This document shows, piece by piece, positions 52,201 to 61,069 of a stretch of 64,000 bases of DNA (position 1 is its first letter; every line of letters begins with the position of its first letter). This stretch comes from Entoloma clypeatum (lineage: Eukaryota > Basidiomycota > Agaricomycetes > Agaricales > Entolomataceae): NCBI GenBank assembly GCA_963565915.1, contig OY751489.1, positions 2,728,001 to 2,792,000 on the forward strand. Direction: 5' to 3'. Both the position numbers and the translations under genes were made by a program. The notes beneath the pieces were generated by a model, which was not told the origin of the DNA, did no database searches, and worked only from the letters and a program-made list of their open reading frames with translations.

Positions 52201-54119
52201 AACCAATAAATGGTTTGTCCGATGAAATGAGGCAAAAACTGTATTTTGTTCAGCCCTTTAGAGATATTAATTTCTCCACGCATTCCATCAACTTTGTAAC
52301 CATGGTTAAGGAAGACGCCTAGGGACAGTAGACGTGTGTCCATATCCGGAATATAAAATACCGGTCGTAGGAGATGAGTTTTAGTTTCCCCATTTAGGGT
52401 ATGCCGTACTGGAACGGCCCCAACTCCGAGAATTTCCAGTTTCTTTCCCTTTGCAGCTGTTTGGACAAATCGCTTAGCCTTGAGAGGCCTGTAATATGCG
52501 AAGTCTTTGAACTCATGGGTAAAGTGTAATGAAGCGCCGGAATCTAAGATCCACTGAGCGCGTTCTTTCTCTTTGCAGTGTGTGCAGGACGCAAAATGCT
52601 TGGTATATTTTTTGTACAGATCATCGCTAAAGAGATCTATACTATCTGCATCGGTACTGGCTAATATAAATTCAAACGTCTGTGCGTGATTATTAGCATT
52701 TCCCATTTGGTCAAGTTTGAGAGAAGAATGTGACGAACCGTCAAGTTCGATCAGCCCATCTTCGAATTGTTCCGGCCCCATCCGCTCGCTTTGATGGTCT
52801 ATGTCCATCATTTTCAGAGATTCTTCTATCGACGGGGCTACGCGACGCTGTTTAGCCGGCCTTTCGTCGATGTCGGGAATGATGGTATCTAGGATACGAA
52901 GATTGGATCCTGAGGGGCGAGCACCAATGCCGCGTGCGAGTTTGCGGACATGGTCGTTCTTTTTCCACACGGACGGTTTTCCAGAAGGAAGCCCGGTGTA
53001 CTGTGACGGAGGGGGGTTCATTCGCTGAAGGAGCGACTGCATCTTTTGAGAGTCTGGCTGGGCGGTACTCATAGTTTTTCCGCGCCCAGTGACGGTTGTG
53101 AAGGACGGTGTCGGAAGAGGAGGGAAGTGGATGGCGGGAGCAACGAACTCAACCGTTTCTTCCGCATGGTCGGACACGTTGTCCGCAGTGTTGGCGTTCT
53201 TCTTCTGATTGCGCCAGCGTCCTTTTCCCTTCTTCTGATTGCGCCAGCGTCCTTTTCCCTTCTTCTGATTGCGCCAGCGTCCTTTTCCCTTCTTCTTTTC
53301 AGAAGCGGTACTATGGTCAGTCGAGTTAGGCTGCTTGTCAGCGTCGTTCTGCGAGGTACTCGGCTTTTGCTGCTTTTCCCATTTGGGGTCCTGCCCCTTG
53401 CGCTTTGTCCCGGAGATTTTCCGGGCCTGCTCGTTGGACGTACGAGTGGACCCAATCGAATACTTGCGCCGGTACTCTGATATGATGCTTTCGGCGACGG
53501 CCTTGTAGGTGAAATCGTCGGCGTCATAGACCTGGAAGAGGGCGGTGGAGAGTGACGACCAGGCGTCGGGAATTGCATTTGCCAGGATCATTGCCTGCAT
53601 CAGATCGGGGACGTCAAAGTTCGAATCGGCGAGCCGAGCGAAAAGAGACCCCAGGCGCTCGATTTCAGGGACGGGGTCGCGTCCAGAGAGCTTGTAGGTG
53701 GCGGCGGCCTTGAAGTCGCCGAAGATGACGGCCGGGGATACCTTGGAGTAGGCATCCTTTAACGACTTCCAGGCGTCTTTCGAGGAAGTGGCGTCCTTGA
53801 TGTGGCGTCTGATCGCCTCGGAGACCTTAAGGCGTATCGCCCCAAGAGCTATGTCATCGTCCCTGATCCAGGCTTTTTCTTCCTTGCGGAAGCCGGGCTG
53901 GTCGACCGTGGTGGCCAGCACAGGAGGAGCAGTAGCAGTGGCCCCAGGGGTGGAGACTGTGGTGGTGAAGTCGGCGATGACAGGGCGGGGGATGTCGCCA
54001 GAAACAAGGCGCCAGACTCCTTGATGGAGGAGGTAAGACTTCATTTTCTCGGCCCAGCTCCGGTAGTCGATGCCGTCAAAGGCAGTGATCGTGTCGAGGG
54101 CAGAACGAGAGGTAGACAT
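49221..54119 (-). CDS. gag-pol: copia Gag-Pol polyprotein, intact
   Basis: 1632 codons, no stop. Gag at the N-terminus (YRSWAEKMKSYLLHQGVWRL, IRRHIKDATSSKDAWKSLKD) ends in a basic region made of three copies of KKGKGRWRNQ. I see no CCHC knuckle. Protease QWILDSGASLHFT near residue 525, GAG-pre-integrase TWHKRLGHPNDQAL, integrase triad LIHSDLK/RVDGGGEF/GRAERINR (about 720, 790, 820), a long acidic linker, reverse transcriptase with VSSAFLYGTLREVIYM and YVDDS (about 1276), and RNase H with FTDSDWASDENTRRSTTG, IALSSTEAEYMALSD and KHIDVRFHFVREK. Gag and Pol share one frame as is usual in copia. The last residues run into the 3' LTR. Confidence 0.95.
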   Translation of the reverse strand: MSTSRSALDTITAFDGIDYRSWAEKMKSYLLHQGVWRLVSGDIPRPVIADFTTTVSTPGATATAPPVLATTVDQPGFRKEEKAWIRDDDIALGAIRLKVSEAIRRHIKDATSSKDAWKSLKDAYSKVSPAVIFGDFKAAATYKLSGRDPVPEIERLGSLFARLADSNFDVPDLMQAMILANAIPDAWSSLSTALFQVYDADDFTYKAVAESIISEYRRKYSIGSTRTSNEQARKISGTKRKGQDPKWEKQQKPSTSQNDADKQPNSTDHSTASEKKKGKGRWRNQKKGKGRWRNQKKGKGRWRNQKKNANTADNVSDHAEETVEFVAPAIHFPPLPTPSFTTVTGRGKTMSTAQPDSQKMQSLLQRMNPPPSQYTGLPSGKPSVWKKNDHVRKLARGIGARPSGSNLRILDTIIPDIDERPAKQRRVAPSIEESLKMMDIDHQSERMGPEQFEDGLIELDGSSHSSLKLDQMGNANNHAQTFEFILASTDADSIDLFSDDLYKKYTKHFASCTHCKEKERAQWILDSGASLHFTHEFKDFAYYRPLKAKRFVQTAAKGKKLEILGVGAVPVRHTLNGETKTHLLRPVFYIPDMDTRLLSLGVFLNHGYKVDGMRGEINISKGLNKIQFLPHFIGQTIYWLDTEIRYDQIHAISSEITVETWHKRLGHPNDQALNKIPTSTKGVPKTLVREKSQESCTGCLKGKMPNQSYPNSVTRAVKPFDLIHSDLKQISTASYHKYKYFLTFLDDFSSHVWVVLLRKKSGAITALKQFLAMIQNQFAATPKKWRVDGGGEFNEYKDVLADHGILIDVTLPYQHQQNGRAERINRTLWEKSQALRFDACLPPMWWEFCLEHAAFLYNRTPMRRLEWKTPHFRVTNEIPDLSSIRVFGCQAYVYIPKEKRRNSLESRSRLMIYLGSKPGVKGYRFMDPETNTIFMGGKAIFDESKYPRCHIDPLPENHPEMENPEPADEFEDLIPGSNDDDSHNETPQDSVPIEQDQPESDNEIPASEPDDEPRVPTPEPEQVPDRPIRERRVRKMPGSIYGEDTPASDLEKLDRRRRLGGQTAWMNDLLMEAISAQVGIVEMSHKDIHPLPNKEDWYAAERKELDMLKRRGVITELVPLPAGRKALRNKWVYNEKSDGRLKARLVAKGFSQVEGIDFDQIFSPVVRYETVRLILALTALEGWFMTLLDVSSAFLYGTLREVIYMRQPEGYIVKGKEHLVYQLFKALYGLKQAALAWWRELDSSMKKLGFVRLHSDAGVFIHKSTKGEIVIAVIYVDDSAFLGTNREYTLEKKKAFMTTWECRDLGHLVPDGEPKEFLSIQIRQRGKRIFIDQVPYLEKILERMGMSESNATHTPLPTGYKPMMSEDEPNAELRSKYQSVIGSLLYLMIGTRPDICFAVIKMSQFSANPTKRHLEVARDICRYLKATKNYAIMYDGDSGKGIYAFTDSDWASDENTRRSTTGFFISLASGAVTWVSSAQKTIALSSTEAEYMALSDCSRAATWLRSMLAELGMQIGSVPIYGDNNGSVFIASNPVTEKRSKHIDVRFHFVREKVSEGIITVEFIEGVNNPADLLTKNLGKILFSKFIPYFGLIKTRRNKKYLYIYVGKSKMYLEVCTKYGGVLKLFPSRRLD
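53201..53290 (-). repeat. Three tandem 30-bp repeats inside gag
   Basis: Perfect units at 53201-53230, 53231-53260 and 53261-53290 encode KKGKGRWRNQ three times, in frame, at the end of the Gag region where a zinc knuckle would normally lie. Confidence 0.93.
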
Positions 54120-54465
54120 TTTGAATGAATCTAAAAAGGGTTCTCAATCAGTGATGTGTTATGAATATGATTCGAGAAAACAATTGAATGATTCCTTATG
54201 ACATATTCCCTTCAGGAATAGCGGTCATGGGAAAACCCTTTATATGTCAGAAACGTATAAGGTGCGATCAACGTTTCCACATGGAGTGTACTAGGTCAAT
54301 CCCCTTAGGGACGTTTCATGACAGGTACTTGTCGTAATGACGTTCCCAGGTTCATATGTGAAGAAGTATGACTCAGAACCTAGATCTTTCGATCGGTTCC
54401 TTGCCAACCAGGGTAGAGTGGGCAGGTACTCGCTGTTGCCAGCGTTTCCCAGATCCCTCTGCTAT

Positions 54466-54480
54466 CCGGGGCCCATAACC
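54466..54480 (-). other. Primer-binding site of intact copia
   Basis: On the minus strand GGTTATGGGCCCCGG directly follows the 5' LTR. Same site as in the other copia elements. Confidence 0.75.
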
Positions 54481-54790
54481 TGTTGAAGTTCCACCTGGGC
54501 GCTAGCCGCAAGTGTACTGAAGCAACCGGCTACAGTGGAAGTACTCTACGATACCGTTCTGACCACTTACATAGGTTGGAGAGGGTGAGGCTGGTGAGAG
54601 CGGTTGAGGCTGGTAAGAGCGATGGAGGCGGTTAAGAGTCAAGAGACAACTTGTTGGTATTGACAGTTTCCTGGTCTTATATACTGTACTACTGTTTGTA
54701 CCAACCAAACAAGTATGTAATGAAGATATGTAAAGGTCACGTGATGTAATCTAATCTAATCTAATCTACGTGATGGGAAAAGTTTCAACA
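54481..54790 (-). repeat. 5' LTR of intact copia
   Basis: 310 bp, identical to the other LTR. Followed outside by AAGAT (54791-54795). Confidence 0.93.
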
Positions 54791-54808
54791 AAGATCTTGA
54801 TTGTCCAT

Positions 54809-55154
54809 GTTGGTGTTCTGACAGGGGGGAGTGGTTTTGTTTGAACAGTAGTACCTTACGTTGGGCGTGCAACCCTGTTCTGACACTTAGGCAAAAAAAT
54901 CTGAAAAGAAAACCCAAAGAACGATCTGTCTACCCAGGCAGTTGGGATGCCCGAATGGAGGAAGATCTGGGAAAGATGAAGTCCACACGGTCAAAACCCC
55001 TATGCGCACTGGACTGGTCGAGTCGAGATGTTGAAGAATCGGAGATCGGAACACCTGTTGTGAACTAGACATGTATGGTCTTCTCTTCCAAACCCCCACA
55101 TGTGCCAGCAACTTCCCCGAAGGTTAGATGTGTCGGCCTTTGGTCACCTCAACA
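54809..55154. other. 5' leader of decayed gypsy and unidentified sequence
   Basis: Upstream region of the gypsy gag on the minus strand. No LTR matching 43678-43975 could be found. The right border is where homology to 5707 starts. Confidence 0.5.
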
Positions 55155-55224
55155 AGTCGGTTTTCACTGGGGTTGCTCAGCGGTGCGAGTGACGTTGCGG
55201 ATGGGGCCGATGGGCCCTGAATGT
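55155..55224 (+). repeat. Segmental duplication, copy B, part 1
   Basis: Identical to 5707-5776. Ends with AATGT, the left copy of the target duplication of the inserted element. Confidence 0.92.
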
Positions 55225-55675
55225 TGTTGAGAATACATTCTAGACGGATGTCTCGACAAAGTCAATCACATGTCTATAAACATGTGTATTCCCATATGGA
55301 GTTACATATGGAAGTGTTCTAGACTTAGAACAATCTAGACTCGCTCTAGATCCCTGACTCATTAGATATGTGTCAGACATGCATAACATATGTCATGTTA
55401 TGTCACATCATGTGCTTGTCACACTATATGACTATAAGTCACATATTACCATAAACGTGAGTTTATGGTTCTGCGACAGAACTCAGTTTGTACTTGTTTG
55501 TACATGGTCTGTGCGCATCCTTGTAGGTATAAATACTCGATGTATCTGTATCTGCAAATATAGGACTTAGGACTTTTACTAAGTATCTTCATCGCTCAAG
55601 CTCTCTCTCTCTTCTTACCTCCAATGTGAGTACCTTACCCAGGCTTCCCTGTGTATGTAGGTGTGCTGTTCAATA
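55225..55675 (+). repeat. 5' LTR of non-autonomous copia
   Basis: 451 bp, starting TGTTGAG and ending TTCAATA. A TATA-like GGTATAAATACT lies near 55526. It differs from the 3' LTR at two positions seen: CGG against CAG at 55246/61091, and TATC against TACC near 55586. Confidence 0.93.
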
Positions 55676-55690
55676 GGTTATGGGCCCCGG
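55676..55690 (+). other. Primer-binding site of non-autonomous copia
   Basis: GGTTATGGGCCCCGG directly after the LTR, as in the two autonomous copia elements. Confidence 0.75.
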
Positions 55691-55743
55691 ATTGCCCAGC
55701 ACAGTCTGCGCGCTCTAACGGAGTTGCTGCGACTGTCTAGCCT

Positions 55744-56948
55744 GTTAGATACTAACCTGGCCTAGCCAGTGAGCGCGAGTCTTAAAAGCGCCCTTTTGGG
55801 CTGCTACCGCCTCTTTAGCTAGTAGCATAGACTAGTCTAAGTTAGTTATCTGGTTTGATACTCGGAGGTTCCAGACTAGTGAGCGCCCTTTGGGCTGCAC
55901 CTAGTTCTGATGTCCAAGACTAGCAAAGCGCCCCTAGGGCTGCATCTAGTTCTTGATCTAGACTAGGGCCTTTTATGGCCTAGGTCTATATTTGGACATT
56001 TTGCATAAAGCCTGTGGCTTGAGCGCCTTGATAGGCGGCCGCCACACCCCTGTGAAAAACCCTCTCTTGTATCTGCGCCTTCATTTGGCTGCGATCTAGA
56101 TTTGGGGTTTTTTCATGCTGTGTCATGTCCTGTCTGGCATTTGGTTTTAACCAAATTGAGTATATCTCGATGTGCTGACATTCGGACATTACGATTCTCA
56201 GGAACTTTCTGTTCCTTGAACCTTTTTCGTCGATCAATCTTGATCTATTGCACCCTGTACCTGATAGAAGCGCCCTTTTTGGGTTGCCTCAGGGACTTCC
56301 CATTTTTATGGTTGCATGATCTCAGATTTGATGCTGACTTAAAAAATGTTCCTAGATGAAAGGATCTTGCATCTGCTTCCATTATGGTTTCATTCAAGCA
56401 AACCATTGGTCACACCGTGACATCCGCGTCATTCAGCGTGATGACGGTTTCCACAGACGACACCTCTGTACTCTGAATTGCATGGTCACACCACACATTC
56501 GGAAGGTGAAAGTCACGCAATTGCGATACGGACGGCATGCACGCCATGTCTGTACTCGCAAATGTGGAAAGAAAAAAGCAGTATGCATCCCCATCTACAT
56601 TCTCTTCACTCATTGAACTATGACTCTAGGATCCCTGGGCGCCATGCCCAAGTAACATCCAAAGAGCTCAAACAAGGGACTTACCGTCCCCCTTCAATCA
56701 TAGTGACGATGAAGAAAGGAGAATCACACCCGAGGTTACACCCAGGGTAATAAAGATGGAGCAATCGCCTGATCTATAGGCGACCGTCTTTATGTAAATA
56801 CCACAGCATTGTGACCCTTAGTCACATAAATACAGGCTATTACATAAACTCTCTCTGACATGTGTCACAAACAATTCAGACAAAACCTCTTATCGGTTCA
56901 AATTGGTCTTGAATATTTGCTGACCACTGTTTCTTTTTAGAAACAAAC
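55744..56948. other. Leader of non-autonomous copia
   Basis: Holds six of the hairpins listed above and no credible gene. A separate palindromic stem without bulge, CGCCT/AGGCG, lies near 56767-56783 upstream of gag. Confidence 0.6.
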
Positions 56949-57815
56949 ATGTCTTCAATCACTTCTTTGATTGCTGTTCCCATTCTTGACGGCACAAACT
57001 ACCCTGAGTGGGCGAACACCATGTGTTCGTTCCTTAGATCTCAGGATTTGTGGCAAATTGTTGATGGTGCTGAGAAGCGACCCTTGATGTCTGCTAACCT
57101 TACAAGGAAAGCCCATGCAACTAAAGTCAAGGCATGGAACATTAGGGATCAAATGGCTTTAGCCAATATTCAACTTCGTGTCGACCCGTCGATCAAACTC
57201 ACCAAAAATATGTCTTCTGAGACTTGGTTTGAGTTGAAGAATAGGTTCGGACGAGCTGTTTATGAAACAGTTCTGTCTGACATTCGTGCTGCATTATCCT
57301 TCAAACTTTCTATGAAGCGACAACCTGCAACCAAAATTGATTATCTTGATAAAATCTTTGATCATCTCGGCGCACATCATTCTATTTCTCCATCGACTCG
57401 GGCCCTAATGCTTCTATCTGCCCTCCCGTCTCCTGATTGGGATGACTTTGCCATAGAAACCCTTCTTTACAATGATGATCTCACCTATGATAAGGTTCGA
57501 GAATTGATTGTTGAAACATACAATCATCATCGTGTTGACCCTGTTCCCGATTTGTCACTTGAGGATTACCTTTACGGCATAGGTATCTCCTATGATCCTC
57601 AACCGACATCGTGCGATGTTTTTCATCGGCCGTTTCGGAACTTGTGGAAAAAGAAGTCTTTCTTATCTGCACCAACAGACCCTGGTGCTCTGCGCTACTC
57701 TAGCTGCGTCGCCGGTCTGGTGCATGAGGCCGTCATAACAGAACAATGCAAGGGTCCACCCGTCGACAATTACGTTTCCACGCCTGGACCTTATAACAGC
57801 ATAATCATTGTGTAG
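56949..57815 (+). CDS. gag: Gag-like protein of the non-autonomous element
   Basis: 288 codons from ATG 56949. The first part follows copia Gag (UBN2/DUF4219 pattern): PILDGTNYPEWANTMCSFLR, DLWQIVDGAEKRP, MALANIQLRVDPSIKL, TWFELKNRFG and LLSALPSPDWDDFAIETLLY. After about residue 205 the match fades and the C-terminal 80 residues contain no CCHC knuckle. One hairpin (57692-57707) lies inside this tail. Keeping an open gag frame while losing pol suggests either recent origin or selection for the capsid function. Confidence 0.85.
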   Translation: MSSITSLIAVPILDGTNYPEWANTMCSFLRSQDLWQIVDGAEKRPLMSANLTRKAHATKVKAWNIRDQMALANIQLRVDPSIKLTKNMSSETWFELKNRFGRAVYETVLSDIRAALSFKLSMKRQPATKIDYLDKIFDHLGAHHSISPSTRALMLLSALPSPDWDDFAIETLLYNDDLTYDKVRELIVETYNHHRVDPVPDLSLEDYLYGIGISYDPQPTSCDVFHRPFRNLWKKKSFLSAPTDPGALRYSSCVAGLVHEAVITEQCKGPPVDNYVSTPGPYNSIIIV

Positions 57816-60800
57816 AACGATTGTATTTTCTTTCTTTGCAATCAATACATTGATTTGCAATGTGTTCATATTTTGAACGAAAGAAAGAGAGATTTAAAAA
57901 TGCAAATGCATTTTATGTTCAAATAACTTATATCCAATCTGGAATAATTCCAATAAGTTGGATGTGCCGTTGAGCCACCTACTATAAAGGAAACAGCTTA
58001 ATAAGCTTGTTAAGAAGACTGCCCGAGTCATTAATTTGTCTTTCTGCTGCGTCTGTCTTTCCTTTTCAGGAATTTATATTCCACCTTATATTGGATAAGA
58101 CAAAAAATGATTTCAAAGCATTTAAGAAAGTAATATTGTATTTGTGCGCTATGGCATTTGCATAACACTTATTCTGCGCCTTGACAGGCTGCGATAGTGT
58201 TCAGAAATTGTCATTCTGGCTGCCAATATATAATACTTTATTATGCGAAGAAGAGTTTTTCGACCCTTCAACCTAAATCGATTCAAATTGGTCTAGCCAA
58301 CCAATCTTGTTCCTCCACTCTTTCACCAAAAAGTAGTGATGATTTGGGGCAATGCAAAGCTTCTTATCTGAACTCTCCATTTCTTGCATGGGAATGATCT
58401 CTGATGCATCTTGCGCCTTTTAGGCTAGCATTGCATTTTGACTTATAAGGCATCTGCGCTTTAATCAAGCAGCAATGACCTTGTCACAGAATCATATAGG
58501 GATGACCGTGATGGTACACACCCTATGGCAAAAATGGATATAGTCAAAAAATCAGATTGTATCACAGCTTACAAATATTGCTGGAATAAATCGCCTGAGA
58601 GTAATTACCTCAGCATAACTTGGAGAGTAATTCCTCCGCAGTTTGCGATTAATTTTTCTGCATGAATTTCTGGTTTCCCAACCAAGTTCTGCATCTATTT
58701 CAGTATATGCTCTTTGAAAGCCAAGGATACATGGGAAATGATTGCCATACTTGACTGTGAAAAGGGGGAGAATATAGAGAAGCATTTTAATGGCAGCATT
58801 CTGCGCTATTTGCTTTGCGATACCATTGCTAGAAGACTGATCTTTGATCTTTTGATCTCACCATCAGATGCATTGCTTCGTATACAACACTCTATAGGTT
58901 GTACCATTAAAGGAGCGCCGTGACCGCTGCATACTTATCAAATGGTCAACTTGAACAAAAGAAAAAGCTTATCCCAGCTTATACCCCTATGACTTCTCAC
59001 CCAGAAACGATGAATTCTGGATAAAAGAGAATATTATATGAATCGATCCGTTAGTCTTATCAGACTATTGTTTGGGTTCTATTTCCAAGTATATCTTCTA
59101 TGATTACTTGATGAAGCATCTTAATTGATGGCTTACTAATAATGCATTAATTTGCATTATATGGTTCTTGGAATACCAAGATTACTATTGTTTGCATGAA
59201 ACGCATCAGAGTGCTTGTTACACTCTTAAGATTTGGATCAACCCATCATATGATCTGCGCCTTGTTTTGGCTGCGACAATGATCCGGTTCTTGCATTGAG
59301 TAGAGCGCCTGTGTTGGCTGCCTCCTTTGACAAACAAGACCAAATAACACCCTCACGCGTTATTGTTGTATCATGCAACAAACATAGTAAATCTGTGTTG
59401 ATGTCTTAGAGTGGATTCTCTATTGACCTCTGAACATAAATCGGTTGTTCACCAATATAAGTATTGCCAACTACAAAGAACTACATTGCAAAGTCATTTA
59501 TTTGACTATAATCTGCAATATTGCTTGCACATCATCACATATAACAGTTGGCTTGATTGCCTATAAAATCTGTAAAATGTACCGTTTTCAGGGGGAGATA
59601 ATTCATTCCCTGTTAATCTTAAAACAATCCACATGATGTTTGCATGTCTAGCCTTTGCATAACAGTGTGCGCCCCTTTGGGCTTGCCACAGTTACTAGGC
59701 TTGATTATATCTGCGCTCAAATAATGGCTGCAATATCAATCATTGCGATTATATTTTGCAATAGCTTGGATAGTACGTCAGACGATATGGGAAACGATGA
59801 CGGAACCACCAGCTGTCTCAGATATTATATTCTGAAGACTCAACGTCCACTATGACGATAAACTAGACCCTACTCCGGAACAGAGCATAAACTATCACAG
59901 TGGACTCTGAACCTAACTAGTTCATCCACATCCCTGAGGTCTGGAGTATTACACTCGACTCAGATGACATTATCTGTAAACACATCTTAAGTGTTGCCAT
60001 GATAATATTACATACTCAGGATAGAGACACCCTTGTCTAAATCCATGGTTGTTAGCGCCTTATTTGGCAGCTTCCCAGAGTATTAATAAGCTATTTATAG
60101 CTTAGATCATGCCAAGCATGATATCATCAGTTGGTTAAATGACCCTTTGAGCCAGATCAAGTCTAACGAGCTCTTAATTGAGTTATGTCTTCTGACTTAT
60201 CCCCGACCTTAGTGCCACATGCTCTTTCCATACTAGTTCTTGCGCTACTACTGGCTGCAACTACTATGTGATCCATAAAACTGAGTACCACTACGTCTTG
60301 AGCGCCTTCTTGGGCTGCCTGCATTGGTAGTCTCATTTTGTGTGAATCATGGTCAAAACCATTGATACTCGTCTGGAATGACAATAAACTATCACACGTG
60401 GTTTGCTGATGCAATCAGGCCAAACACCTGACTCAGCATGGTCTGTGCGAGATAGGCAAAGCCTTAAATACGCTCCTCAAAAGTCAAATTTTAGAGCAGG
60501 CTTCCAATGGCATTCTTCGCCTACTTCTCCACCGCCTTTTACACTCGCTTCGCACATGCCGACCATCTGGCGCATGTTGCCTCGACCACCAACACCACCA
60601 CCACCACTACTGCAGCTGGCGATGCCGCTGCTTCTTCATCGCCCTCTGGCAATAACACTGCCATGACCACCGACGATAAGACATCAGGAAAGAAGTAAAA
60701 GTAGTTAGTGGTAGAAGTAATTAAATAATAAATTACTTCAGTGGCTGCTCTAAGCGCTACACTGGCTGCTTCAAGCGCCATTATGGCTGCATGTTTATTG

Positions 60801-61069
60801 CGCTATTTTATTTCTCTCAAAGGTATTTTTATCCTTTGATGATCTATTGATCTCAGATTGACTTCTGATGAGACCTGTCTATTCTTGTTTTGGAATTAGA
60901 CTTATGGGGTCTCTGATAAGACCTTAAATGACAGCGTATGCTAAACGACACAGCAGATCCCCTTTAGCGCCCTTACGGCTGCTGCCATTTATTTTGGCTC
61001 TTCACTAGGACTTGAATGTCTTCTTGTGAACAAGTATTGAAACCTGACGGAATCACACTTGAGGGGGAG
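57816..61069. other. Non-coding 3' internal region of the non-autonomous element
   Basis: AT-rich, without a pol frame on either strand. It carries 16 of the hairpins, a 23-nt relic of copia pol (59778-59800, in the TSDDMGNDD coding stretch) and one small frame (60507-60698). Several modules resemble the LTR end and leader of the composite copia, for example the stretch around 60295-60325 compared with 18920-18955, and around 60215-60260 compared with 18992-19036. Confidence 0.7.
60507..60698 (+). CDS. Small Thr/Ala/Ser-rich ORF in the non-autonomous element
   Basis: 63 codons starting MAFFAYFSTAFYTRFAHADH, then a Thr run and an Ala/Ser stretch, ending with TSGKK. No known family. It may be spurious, but it is the only ATG frame with protein-like order in the 3' region. 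Confidence 0.25.
   Translation: MAFFAYFSTAFYTRFAHADHLAHVASTTNTTTTTTAAGDAAASSSPSGNNTAMTTDDKTSGKK

Larger units (their letters stand above)
48946..54790 (-). mobile_element. Intact Ty1/copia element, probably recently active
   Basis: 5845 bp with 310-bp LTRs (48946-49255 and 54481-54790) that I found identical, perfect TGTTGAA/TTCAACA ends, AAGAT target duplications, a primer-binding site at 54480 reading inward, a polypurine tract next to the left LTR and one uninterrupted gag-pol frame of 1632 codons. These are all the features needed for autonomous movement. It inserted six codons into the gag gene of the decayed gypsy element. Confidence 0.95.
43678..54808 (-). mobile_element. Decayed Ty3/gypsy chromovirus, split by a copia element
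   Basis: Minus-strand element with gag, pol and chromodomain, of a different subfamily from 20384-25370. The gag ATG lies at 54808-54806, to the right of an inserted copia (48946-54790), and the gag frame resumes at 48945 when the insertion and one AAGAT copy are removed. Pol is broken in several places. The 5' LTR could not be identified between 54809 and 55154, so the element may be truncated there. Confidence 0.85.
55710..60982 (+). repeat. Dispersed bulged GC hairpins (about 23 copies)
   Basis: Pattern GCGCC or GCGCT, 3-8 nt, then GGC/AGC, one or two unpaired bases, GC. Good copies (5-6 bp): 55710-55727, 55788-55804, 55883-55898, 55928-55943, 56023-56039, 56270-56287, 57692-57707, 58176-58192, 58413-58429, 58456-58473, 59257-59274, 59305-59321, 59669-59686, 59713-59731, 60055-60071, 60242-60258, 60302-60318, 60754-60769, 60775-60790, 60967-60982. 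Weaker copies: 58146-58161, 58803-58818, 58915-58930. Inner pairs vary in a compensated way (CCC/GGG, CTC/GAG, CTT/AAG, CCA/TGG). The bulge is T in most, A at 58471 and 60069, G at 56037, TA or TT in others. Confidence 0.75.

Noticed and set aside
53046..53480. Plus-strand frame with a repeated hydrophobic decapeptide
   Set aside because: Reverse reading of the 30-bp gag repeats.
55370..55570. 66-codon frames inside both LTRs of the non-autonomous element
   Set aside because: Lie across the promoter core, have no protein-like features, and exist twice only because LTRs are duplicated.
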